The notes beneath the pieces are model-generated. The model ran no database searches. It was not told the origin of the DNA and saw nothing but the letters and a program-made list of their open reading frames with translations. Below, piece by piece: positions 40,301 through 51,760 of a stretch of DNA of 64,000 bases (position 1 is its first letter; each line of letters starts with the position of its first letter). The DNA is taken from assembly GCA_950295325.1 (NCBI GenBank), contig OX485803.1:10416001-10480000 (forward strand), given 5' to 3'. Made by a program: the position numbers and the translations under genes. The stretch comes from Polytrichum commune (Eukaryota; Streptophyta; Polytrichopsida; Polytrichales; Polytrichaceae).

Positions 40301-41689
40301 GGTACAGTGATCAACGCAACTGAGAGGGCATTTGTGATCACTCAAAGAGGAAGAGATTATTTACTTTGCTCTCTTATAACTTTTGCATCTCAACTTGGAT
40401 TCGGGAACTTGAAATGAAATATTTTTGTGTATCACAAATTCTAGCTAGATAAGCCAATTCATGATCTGATCCAACTATCATAATTGTTGAACATGGAGTT
40501 AAAAGTGCTCATAATAAGGCCACACACCTTAAGAAAACAACCATCACGAAAACATCTCCTTCGCACTTGCTCCATGTGGTCAAGAAAAACTTTACATTTG
40601 TCATCACAGGATAACTTTTAGATCCCTTGTTTTGTTTTCTTGATGCTAATGAATCAAGTTTCAGTTGGGGACCCAACAAACGCGTTGCCATACATCCCAA
40701 TTTTACGCATATCTTTTGAGTCTTGACCGTTTGCGTCAAAGCCCCAATTCTTTCTTATTTTAGTGTAGGAAGTCAAAAAGGTAAGTTTAAACCTAGGCTG
40801 CCTCAGTTTGCTTTTTGCTCTCATTCCGAGTAGCTAGGAACCCAGTTTTCACTCGGCATGCCCATTCCAAGTTGGAGTCAAAGTTGCAGCTGAGTCTCCA
40901 TGTGCCTCATAGTTTGGGAAAAACCTTTCTAAATATCAAGAGCAATTTGCTTTTGGACTTCCACAGTGGGGATGGAAAATGTCACTAGAAACAAGATTGA
41001 ATTTAGAGGTCTTTACGACACGACCTAATGATGAGAGTCAAGTCCAATCTACCACACCCTATATTAGACATGAATTTTTTTTCCCTCGTGATAGTTCAGA
41101 TAGATTTCCATAAGGTAGTTGTGCCTATTCTGAACATAGCAATAATTTGAACACTTATACTTCAATGGTATGTGGTTAGATGTGAATCTAATAATGACAT
41201 ATATACATATATATATAAGGCACATGTTTAAAAGAGATTGGATTACGTGTTCAAAACATGCGAAGTGTTGAACTTGGCATGGTATTAAAATATTCTATCC
41301 AACAATATGCTTTTTCATTTCATGAGAAAACAATCAATTTTGAGGTAGGTCATTGACTTGGTCAACCCATTCGGTACGTATGTCATGAAAACAACGTGTT
41401 ACATGCTTACCAAGTTATTTTTCAAGTAATCATCGTTGTGGTAAAACGTGGTAAGTATTACAACTTTGGAACCAACATGACTCCATTGCTCACATAGAAG
41501 AAATTCAATACCCCCCAACCCGATGACCTTGACTCCCAAGCATATATCATGAAAAGCCATTCGCGGCGTTCGCATAGACTACAAACAATACTCCATTGGA
41601 ACCTCTAAATCATAACATATGTACCTATGTCAATAGAAAGGCTACTTAGACATGGTAAACACATGGCAACATGTAGAAATATCTTTGGC
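40301..41689. other. Gene-free stretch
   Basis: No gene recognised. It includes one copy (41165-41270) of the dispersed segment also seen near 22.9 and 40.1 kb. Confidence 0.4.
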
Positions 41690-44420
41690 ACCCCAAAGAC
41701 TACAACCCAACCCACAACACCCACCTCTTCACCCAACACTACACACACAACCACCTACACAAAACACATCACAAAAACTACCCACAAACTCAAACCAAAG
41801 ATGTCCACTTCATTGACAAACCAATACATATTCCACAAATCCACATATCCACATATCCACATGAACATGATATAATGTAACCCCGACACAAATATAAACA
41901 CCACAACACCAACCCTCCACATTTCTTTCGCCCATAGCACGCCTCCACACATTGACAAGCTCCACCCACCATGAATTTTCTACCACACACATTCAATGGC
42001 TTTGAAACCAATACCAACAACACTACAACTCCTCAATCACCCCAACACTTGACCCCTGCCCCAAAATTTAATAACTAAACTAACATGGCTCACCCAAAGA
42101 TACATATCCAATCTACCCCCCCCCCCCCGCCTCCCTACCAACCCTATTTTACTCAAACAAGCGGCACATAAGGTAGAGGGTGCTAAAACCAACACCCCAT
42201 CCAAAACCAACACACCTATAAACGCCTCCCAATTGCCAACACTCTACAACCTTGAACCGTACCCGGCGGTGTAGGAGTGTCTGGGCCCACGAAGTGACGG
42301 TTTTAGGTACCATAAGTGGTGCCACCTCATAGCGGCCTCAATGACCTTCATGTAGGGTATGTAACGGGCTCCACTCTATCTCGGGTTGGTTCAAGATGGG
42401 ATTAGGGTGGCTTGTCAACGCCTATTCTAGTCATTCTATTCACAACGCCAAGGAGGTAGGCCCACAAAGCACAAAAGGGTCATTTCCCGGGATGCAAAGG
42501 GGATCGGTTCCCGGGATGCAAGGTGATGGTTTTGCAAGCGAACCAAGAGGATCATGGAGGTAGCCGTGTGGCTTTGCATACCATTACTACTTGGGCTTTG
42601 ATGTAGTTTGGGTCTAGTACCCAGCTATGTTGTGTTGGTTCTAGGCAATGAAGGTGGGGGTCCTCATCATATGCGAGGTTGCCATACACATGGCCTATGG
42701 ATTGGTATAAGGAAGCTAGTAGTTTTGACTTTGAATATTCATCAAATATTCAATTGAGACTAAAAATATTTTTTCTTTCTTGATACCTATGTTTAGCCCA
42801 AAGGCTAATATGAATATATATTTTATATATCAACCACATAGCCATATGTATGTGCAATAGCTTAAAGTGTTGGTTTAAGCACCCTCTACCTTACAAACCC
42901 CAAGGCCCTCACCATTCTCATCCTACCACATGAAGATTGGTATAACAAAAGACATCCCTTTATTGGACCCCACCTAGACACCCATGTACTTGCCCACCTC
43001 AATCCACACATGCCATCCCCAAACATGTTTCCCAACACACCAAGCAAGTGCCAAACCCCAAGAAATAATGATTTGTGTATACACAAATTTAGGAGCCACT
43101 CCATCATTCCCATCTTCACTGCAAGATTCAAATATTGCCTTGAAGTTGCATTACACCTAACATACTTACCCATCACACAAAATCCCACCCCACTGGACAC
43201 ACCAAGGTCATCATGTCCAATAAATGGAAACACGATCCCAATCCAAATACCCCACCTACTCCTATATCTTCACAGACAACCTCAACTTTATCTACCTAAT
43301 TCACAACCACCTCCACCAACCCTCCTCCCAACACAACCACCCAGACAAACTACTCATATAAGTTAAATACTTATGACTAGCACAACACACACACCCTTTC
43401 ACATCCAAAAGATCCGGCACACACTCAAGCATACTAGGAAATGAAACCGCCGATAAACTCGGCAAATACAGTGCTTAAAACCCCCTCGAAACGCTACTCC
43501 CCCAACACATACCGCACATACCACCCCTTTTTGGCACTTCAAAATCCTTTTAGAATACCCCCATACTACACCCATCAGACACCTTAAACCCTACATACAA
43601 AAGGAATACACACATTAACTTACGGCCAACACACTCCTTCAATACCCATACGTAGCAAAATGGTCCAACAACCCACTAGTTCACTCTTCCCTTTCCAACT
43701 ACTTCTAGTCATCATCCCAATGCACATATGCCCAAATCACACAAGCCCTCAAACTATGATACGGTCAATACATGGGCAATCGAAGAAAACACACCATTTG
43801 GCCCAGCCAATTCCCTTCTTCCCTTTGCAACCTTTGTTCATTACTCAAAAAACTGACACATGCCTCCACCTACTCTCCATAAGCACAAACACCACCCTCA
43901 ATAACATCCAAATTATTAAACACAACAAAAGTTGTATGGCAAATATACAAACTATTCCTCTCCCATTCCTCAACAACATACACATTTCTAATGAACGTCA
44001 ACACCCACCTCAGAACACCCCCTGAGAACACCACCTCTCCATGGCTATACATGTGCCTCTGCACCACAAGACCATGCCAATGCCTTGTTAGACTCCAACC
44101 TTATCATCACTACCACACTCTAGACCAACCCAAGAATTGCCAAGATCACAATCCCACCCCCGCCACCCAACGGAATTTTTTTTATAGTACCAACCTTTAG
44201 TGGACGCACTAGAAGAGGCTAGATGGTACGTAACACTCACTACCCTGACATCAAACATCCGTGGAGGGATACACATGAACATCATCACCAACCTCTTCGA
44301 GCAATGATACATACCTTCAATGCCCATACACGCATGCATGCAACAAATCCATTTGATAGCTATCAAATACCTCACACGACTCATGCTCAACAAACAAAAA
44401 TTTGAAAACCATTAGTCACT
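41690..44420 (+). mobile_element. Degenerate non-LTR retrotransposon (LINE) 3' part, A/C-rich sense strand
   Basis: Translation in shifting frames shows a LINE C-terminal region. YTDNLNFIYLI-type RNase H start lies at about 43270, SILGNETADKLGKYS at about 43423-43476 (classic RNase H 'GNExADxLAK' motif), RYGQYMGN-like text at about 43755-43780, a Cys-rich tail with CLCTTRPCQC at about 44050-44080, and IAIKYLTRLMLNKQKFENH near 44355-44405. The same order occurs in the LINE at 60375-61668, so the family assignment is mutually supported. Many stops and frameshifts make it inactive. No reverse transcriptase core is left. A 721-bp element interrupts it at 42171-42891. The sense strand is strikingly poor in G. 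Confidence 0.75.
42171..42891 (+). mobile_element. 721-bp TIR element, copy 1, inserted in the LINE
   Basis: Begins AGGTAGAGGGTGCTAAAACC and ends with the inverse, GGTTTAAGCACCCTCTACCT, about 25 bp of terminal inverted repeat. It is flanked by TA on both sides, fitting a Tc1/mariner-type target. No long frame is present inside, so it is non-autonomous. A copy of exactly the same length lies inverted at 45312-46032. Confidence 0.85.
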
Positions 44421-45311
44421 AATACTCCCCACCTAAACATAGACAAACAACAAAATCCCAAGAATGAACTCTACAACATGTTGCCCAAACCCACACAAAC
44501 AACTTAGGTAAAGAGATAGCCAAACTCCCAAGAGTCACCCCTAGGAATCAAACCCAACACAAATTGCAATGAACTGAGACTACAAGCCCTTGTATTACCC
44601 ACCCTTGAGATGCACAACACTGGCAAACAAAACATATAACCCCCTCAACTGGACCTACAATGCCCATGTCATTTGCCATAGCACTTGTCCCATAACCATG
44701 CTCAATATACCCACTCCAGGTTCACATATGAGCTCACGGCTATGATCAAGATGAAATGTCCCTCATTCACGCTAGCACTAGTGGTTGGTGTCGTCTCTTT
44801 CTCTCTCTCTCTAGTAAGTATTCAAGTATTAGGAAGACAATGCTCAACATGTGCAAATTATCACTCATACATCCCATGCATGTAAACCATCAAAACATTG
44901 AACCCCAAAGAGTGAAAAAAACTCTAGTCTTTGCTATACATTAAAATATCAAGACTTTAACTTGAAGGTCCAACCTCACTTGTGTTGTCTCAAAAACTCC
45001 CACAAACATATACTATGAGGTTAGTGAGAATACAACATGTGTTTACAACCATAATTCACGTACTAATATACCTTATTTGCTATGTCTCCTTGTACATTAT
45101 TCTTCTCTTCAACAACTATAACAACAAGGAAGAGCTTGAGAAGAGCACCGCATTAGAGCAAGGATTAAGGTTAGAGGATACTTAAGTATGATTAGCCTTC
45201 CCCTCTTTTCATACTTAGATCTTTGCCACATGCCCATCATATTTACCCTAAGTATAATGAAGTTAATCCCATAAAGGGCAACTTGTACAAACATAAGGGT
45301 TTTTTGACATA
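44421..45311. other. Spacer between LINE end and second 721-bp element
   Basis: No gene seen. A possible RNA polymerase III B-box-like GGGTTTGATTCC lies on the minus strand at about 44541-44552 but without a convincing tRNA fold or A box. Confidence 0.35.
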
Positions 45312-46032
45312 AGGTAGAGGGTGCTTAAACCAACACTTTAAGCTATTGCACATACATATGGCTATGTGGTTGATATATAAAATATATATTCATATTAGCC
45401 TTTGGGCTAAACATAGGTATCAAGAAAGAAAAAATATTTTTAGTCTCAATTGAATATTTGATGAATATTCAAAGTCAAAACTACTAGCTTCCTTATACCA
45501 ATCCATAGGCCATGTGTATGGCAACCTCGCATATGATGAGGACCCCCACCTTCATTGCCTAGAACCAACACAACATAGCTGGGTACTAGACCCAAACTAC
45601 ATCAAAGCCCAAGTAGTAATGGTATGCAAAGCCACACGGCTACCTCCATGATCCTCTTGGTTCGCTTGCAAAACCATCACCTTGCATCCCGGGAACCGAT
45701 CCCCTTTGCATCCCGGGAAATGACCCTTTTGTGCTTTGTGGGCCTACCTCCTTGGCGTTGTGAATAGAATGACTAGAATAGGCATTGACAAGCCACCCTA
45801 ATCCCATCTTGAACCAACCCGAGATAGAGTGGAGCCCGTTACATACCCTACATGAAGGTCATTGAGGCCGCTATGAGGTGGCACCACTTATGGTACCTAA
45901 AACCGTCACTTCGTGGGCCCAGACACTCCTACACCGCCGGGTACGGTTCAAGGTTGTAGAGTGTTGGCAATTGGGAGGCGTTTATAGGTGTGTTGGTTTT
46001 GGATGGGGTGTTGGTTTTAGCACCCTCTACCT
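45312..46032 (-). mobile_element. 721-bp TIR element, copy 2, opposite orientation
   Basis: Reverse complement of 42171-42891 along its full length. I noticed one difference (GGCATTGACAAG here against the complement of CTTGTCAACGCC there) and few or no others by eye. It is also flanked by TA dinucleotides. Together with copy 1 it forms a 2.4-kb-spaced inverted pair. Confidence 0.87.
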
Positions 46033-47327
46033 TATATCATGGCTTGGTTTGGTAGTTCGTGTGTATGTGTGTATATATAATGCAAAATTTTGAGAACACC
46101 ACTCCAATAATTAACCATGTGGAATCAAGTAGAATTCATGGCATGTCTCAAAGTTTTGGCACAACAATTTTTAAATCTATACTTATATTATGGAGGAGCT
46201 CTTTGGAAGATAAAAATAGTTTGTATCTTAGTAAGACAATATACAGTGAGAGAACTATTTAGAACTTTTTGCAAGGCTTCAACTTCCTCTTGTCAGAGGC
46301 TAGACTCTTCTTCATTGCATTGCAAGGGTGGGTGAGTGGGACATTTCCATAGACTCCTTCAACTTCTTTTTCAACATTCAAACTTGCAACAAAGTACTTG
46401 CTTGCATGGTAAAGTATATTTGTTTTCAAATATTGCTCAATATGTGTATGGTGAGATATCCACAAGTTGTACATTGGACTAAGTTGCTTTGCAAGAATGT
46501 ATACCATACCTAGGGATTCTATTTTTCAATGATATGCAACAATAAGGGTCTGAGTATGTATATCTCATAGCTTGGAAGTTCAAGCAAACACTTTTTTGTT
46601 TCACCACGAATCGTATGTAATATTACCATAACAACTATGAAGTACTAACTTGGGTACAAGTCCCTAGTATCTTCCATCCAACAACATTATATAAAAATTC
46701 TTGAGCATGTTGAAAGTGTGAATGGCCTACCTCAAATGTGTCCAAGCAACCAACCAACAAATATTTGAGGATTGGTCACGTCCAAGAGGTAAACAACATC
46801 AGGACCCACTTGTCATCCATGTCACACACCATGAACATAATTCAAATGCATTGTGGTATTTCAAGCTACTTCACTCATTGAAAGATGAAAAATGAGTGTT
46901 CCGAATTGTTCCTTTGCCATGATTGAGTAACTCCAAGTCAAATACTCATCATGTGATTTACCCTAACTTCTCCCACGTTTAGCATAAATCTACCACCTTG
47001 GTAAGCATGAACAATGTGAGCACCTCCTCTCACTTGTGTGAATGGGAAAAAATAAGGCTCATTTAGGGTTCAAGGTCTATATTGTAGACCTTACCCATGC
47101 TAAGTTCCCATAAACCATGTAATTTAACCATGGTAGTGACGTAAGTTATGTCTATAAGTTTGGTTATTTTACCTATTCGTTTACCATCATAATAGATTTG
47201 TTTCATAGTAAGTGTAATATTTGTCCTTGTGCATGTAGATTTCTAATGAGCTTGAAGTCCTTTTTATTTTAAAAAAGGCTATTGCTACATAGATTAATGT
47301 AAGATTTTTTTTATTAGATGCCAAGGC

Positions 47328-47392
<65 letters not shown>

Positions 47393-48355
47393 ATTGGCAA
47401 ATACAACCTTCAATTTTGGTTTGTACAGAGTGGCTTTGTATTCCGACATGAAGTATTTAATGTCCCCTCCAATTGTGCGCCACATGTCATTCCCACACTA
47501 GTTGAGACACATTTCAATCCCATGTGGATACTACATTCCAACATTAGTAAAGATGAAATAGAGCACCCCTACAATTGACCTCGTACTATTTTATGGTTGT
47601 GTTCAATCACTCTACTTTTCTAGAAAAAAAAGAGGCCTCCATATGCTTTGGGAAATTTTGAGTATACCCAATCATCCTATCATCACGAAAGTGTGTGGTG
47701 TAAATTTTGAACACTTGATTCTCAACTCATGTGAAATCAACATATCTCTCTTGTTGGGTGTGAAGCTTTGGAACAAGTTGTGGTACATTCATAGTGATTT
47801 GGTGATATTAAAAAATGGTTGTCTCATGGCCATTAGGAGCACGATCTCATGAAATATCACAATGACAATTAATTACTTAGAACATGTGGTTGGGTTCAAA
47901 TTAGAGACCATCACTAAGAGGATCTCTCTCTCTCTCTCTATGCCCTTGAACTTTAAAATACAATATGTGCAGGGGATTGTTGAATTGACCACACATTAAT
48001 TAAAACGACCATAATCAATTTGTAAGTTATTGAATAGGTTTGGACTTGTTGTCTAAGTTGGTCAAGTTTATTAATTCTAACACCGAGCTAATACCTTACT
48101 CCTTTTCACGTGTGTGATGAAAAATCAAATGTTGACAAATCATGTGACTGCATGATGTATCTTTGTGGTTGTTTTGAAAAACTACATGAACAATTTGACA
48201 ATTCCCTATATAAATTGAGTGTATCAAATACAATCACAACATATTTTGTGCATCTTATGTATTTGATCTTGTACCTTGTATTTATGTGTCTGATAATTTG
48301 TAATACTATCTTGTATGATGAATTTGTTGGCCCCTGACTCAAGACATACTCTATA
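46033..48355. other. Gene-free stretch with GA microsatellite
   Basis: Nothing coding supported. A frame at 47318-47578 starts inside the GA run and continues for about 65 plausible residues, which could be a transposon fragment, but no family is recognised. Confidence 0.4.
47331..47389. repeat. (GA)n microsatellite
   Basis: Uninterrupted GA dinucleotides for 59 bases; long perfect runs like this are usually length-polymorphic. Confidence 0.98.
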
Positions 48356-48517
48356 ACACCATATTCGAAATTTTGGGAAAATTCCATGATTTTGGGAAAA
48401 TACAGTTTAGGTTGAGTCGACCTAAAATGTACCCACTGGGTACATTTTAGGTCGACTCCACCTAAACTGTCATCAAATTGGGAGACTGGAAATCTCCCAA
48501 AATTTCGAATATGGTGT
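48356..48517. mobile_element. 162-bp foldback MITE
   Basis: ACACCATATTCGAAATTTTG at the left is mirrored at the right end, and the centre is a near-perfect palindrome around CCTAAAATGTACCCA/CTGGGTACATTTTAGG. Almost the whole element would form one hairpin. Flanks share TCTAT. Confidence 0.85.
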
Positions 48518-49385
48518 TCTATGCATTCACTAGCCATAGCAATAACTATCGATCATTGAAGAGACCATATTATGACTAGCAAACATTTGGGATTAGGGTT
48601 AAATAGCTCCATGATCAACACATGTTTCCTAAATCTTTTCTTCAAAGTTTGAGGAAAAAATTTGGGGACATGTTGGTAGTTTCAATTGTTCTCGTAGACT
48701 TTGAGAAGTGTGCAAGCCATTCCGTATTCTAATAACTAGACATACTTTAGTACCTACATGGAATATCCGTTGTTACTCAAGGCAATTCAAAATGGTCACA
48801 TACAAGTGTAACACTGCATCTCACCATTTGCAAGCAAGAATCCGAGGTATTTCATTATAACGATTATTCTAATCTACATGTCTTTATATTCCTTCAAACA
48901 CATACTTACATTGTTCTATCCGTACCAACTAATTAGCTCATATGTGTTTAGTGGTGTTATCATTTTTTTCCCCCTTGCTTGCATATGTTACGATTAGAAT
49001 GGCTTACATATCCACCATAACGTTTGACATGGACACATGTTCAACATTGTATGGTGCCTCTTTGTTTGAGAACCTTTTCGCAACTACAAGTTTGTCTTTT
49101 ATTGAGTCCAACAATCAATATGGGCCATTGAGTCATGAGATTGTAAGCATACACACATTTAATATATTGGCATCCATCATTGATTCATCTTTTCTAGAAC
49201 CAACCCGAAGTCCATCGTCATTGACAATGTTAATTTGTGTACCTTGAAACACTGTGCATGATTTTGCTTTGTTATTATGATGGGCTTCCTTTTCCGAATT
49301 GGATTTTTTCAAGGCAAGGACAATACAACACAACCATGACATGTAACTTAATGCACGTGCTTCAATACCCAATGTTGGTTTTTAA

Positions 49386-49552
49386 CTTATAGCTCACCCA
49401 CACTTATAGGTGCGGGCCACTAGTGAACGGTTCCTACTAGCATGGGCCACTTTTAGAGTTGGTTTAGCTAATGAGAGCCACTGGATGTAACCAATGCTGA
49501 TAGGAACCGTTAAGTGGTGACCCACACCAATAAGTGTGGGTGGGTTATTAGA
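49386..49552. mobile_element. Foldback MITE, ~165 bp
   Basis: CACCCACACTTATAGGTG with the following AACGGTTCCTA is mirrored by TAGGAACCGTTAAGTGGT and CCAATAAGTGTGGGTGGG on the right. Exact borders and target duplication are not fixed. Confidence 0.75.
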
Positions 49553-50106
49553 TGGGGCTAGGCCATATGGGTCAAATCTTTCAAGAAATGAAGGGCATGG
49601 TTCTCATTTGGGCCTCCGTAATACATTTATGCGTAAAGTCTCTCAAAGAATATTGAATTGAGGGTTCGATCCTTCTTTGAGAGATTTATTTATTTATTTA
49701 AGAGTTTGTTAGCCTATTTTGAAAGTTGAGTGAAACTCCTTGGACCTCCTTATGTTATTCCAAAAACTTTGAAAATGATTCACGATATGAAATAGGGTTT
49801 TCTCATGGGACCCACCGCTCTAAATGTCGAATTGGACTATGCAAAGCTGGTTTGGCCCATGTATCCTAGTATGACAAGCTAGAAATGATGTTCTTAATAG
49901 CCCGACATCACTCTATTAACATGTCAATTTGAGCCTTTACAAGACTTGGGTGACATTATGGATACACTCTCAATCTCATGTTTTAGCGAACTTGACAAGA
50001 GTTTGATCGCATAACTCTAATGCACAATAAAGTTTACAAAGATGTATCAAAACATGAATCTCTCACATGGAATGCATTAGTATTGGTGCATCATACTAGT
50101 AATGCA

Positions 50107-50516
50107 CTACACTAAATATTGTAATGAGTGTCACCAACTCTATTTGTCTTGCTCAATATTGAATGTAAATCACCCATGTAGTGTCACCAACACCAAATGC
50201 ATACCTAACATTATTTGTCATTCCTTGTAAATAAGTAAATAAATAAATAAAATTGGGCATGATGGATTTACAATGTTGCAATTACTGTCACTCACTAAAT
50301 GATTTTTCATCCAAATTTCAATCGTCCATGAAAATATTTTATCGCAACATTGTCAGGATGCATAAAATACCCGACCTTCTTCTAATAGTTGGCATGGATT
50401 TCATCCATATTTCAAATCATCTATGGCAATGCTTGTAAACTTATTCATAAGCCGTATAGTTAGAAAAGTCACCACGGTGACATAATATACCATATGACAC
50501 TAAATACAATACGTAG
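50107..50516 (+). mobile_element. MITE family C, copy 3
   Basis: Starts CTACACTAAATATTGTAATG and ends with ATACAATACGTAG. Internal landmarks (TCTTGCTCAATATTGAATG, TGTCACCAACACC, TTTTTCATCCAAATTTCAAT) align with the other copies. 410 bp, the longest intact copy. An A/T-rich insertion (AAATAAATAAATAAA) sits at 50233-50250. Confidence 0.78.
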
Positions 50517-51760
50517 TTTGTGTGGTCCAATACATTCCACTTTGTAAGAGCCTCCTTGGATTTTTTTCGTCTTTGGAAACCGCTTCACTTACAATACATG
50601 TGAAAGGACTCTAGGGTTACTTAAATTGGCGCATTATTGCTGCACTTAATGCGCAAGGTGGCCTTCGGGCTCCCTTTATGACATCACGAGAATAATCATA
50701 GACTAGCTTACGTGAGTATGGACAAGTGAGGTAAAGTTGGAATCCTCCCATCATCATAAGAAGTTGTGGGCCATGGCTCGAGGCAAGGATCAATGAAATA
50801 ACTTACAAGTTCTAAGTAAGATTTGTGATACCCATGGTGACCTCGCATCATTGAGGCGTTGTGAATGGAGGGTGTGTGGTCGTGGGCATACCACATCCAA
50901 GGCATTCATTCACAGAGCTTCATCTTCCAGTCTACAAAACCGCTCGAGTAGCCCGAAAACAAACTTCTGACAAATGAAGTTTTGGTGGATGAAAAATCAG
51001 TGTTTCCAAGATGAAGGGTTGATGGTTCGTCCCATCGTATGAGAGCATTTGTGTGGGAATATGAAGGTTCCGAGAGGGTTTCCTAAGTTCCCAATGGACT
51101 TCCGTGGAGGTTTTTAAACTCTACTGAAGGAGAAGAAAATCTAAAAGTTGGGGTAGCATAGGAGCCTTTAGATTTGTCAGATCGCAATCAACGGCCAAGA
51201 TCTTCCTAGCCCCCCACCCACATGGGAGGCTTTCACATCGCCTCAGTGACGCGGCCTGGTGACCCCCACCTTCCCACCATACAATCGCACATTATATTGA
51301 TATTTTGTTGGAACCTTCATGTTTCAAACACAAAGGTATCCTTGAACCATCAAACATCTTACTATTATTTCTATATGAAGTGCAGAAGAGAGAAGAAGCT
51401 ACTAATTGGAATGGAGTATGGAAGATAAGGGGGAAAAAAACAAGTTATTTATCCAATATTAGGCACTTTCATCCAAAATAGTGACAGTCTCCATCCAAAC
51501 CAAGGGGATATATAGCTGAATATCCCTTCCCAAACAACTTGTACGGCATTATGGGCGACACATAGCGCCAAAAGAAAATTCCATTGTTCGCAATCATTGA
51601 AGATTATGGTATGATTCAATTTGTGCCAAAAAGGAAGGAAAAAAAAGAAGAAGAAAAAAATTATGGTATGATATTTAGAAAAAAAAGAAAAAAGGAATGT
51701 CAACGTATATTTTAACATTGACTTGCGATATCCGTTCAGTACCTCCTATCCGTGTTCATG
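50517..51760. other. Gene-free stretch
   Basis: No supportable gene. A/G-rich low-complexity run at about 51630-51690. Confidence 0.4.

Noticed and set aside
43010-44200. Several 60-120 codon plus-strand frames rich in Pro/Thr/His
   Set aside because: They are A/C composition artefacts in a broken LINE; RNase H motifs appear only when frames are switched.
44520-44600. Possible SINE or tRNA head on the minus strand (GGGTTTGATTCC)
   Set aside because: No A box at proper spacing, no target duplication and no relative in the window.
47294-47485. Leu/Ser-repeat protein frame
   Set aside because: Product of the GA/CT microsatellite.
49600-49700. tRNA-like GGGTTCGATCC with CTCTCAAAG stem
   Set aside because: The stem-loop is a simple hairpin (TCTCTCAAAG/CTTTGAGAGA); no acceptor or anticodon arms.
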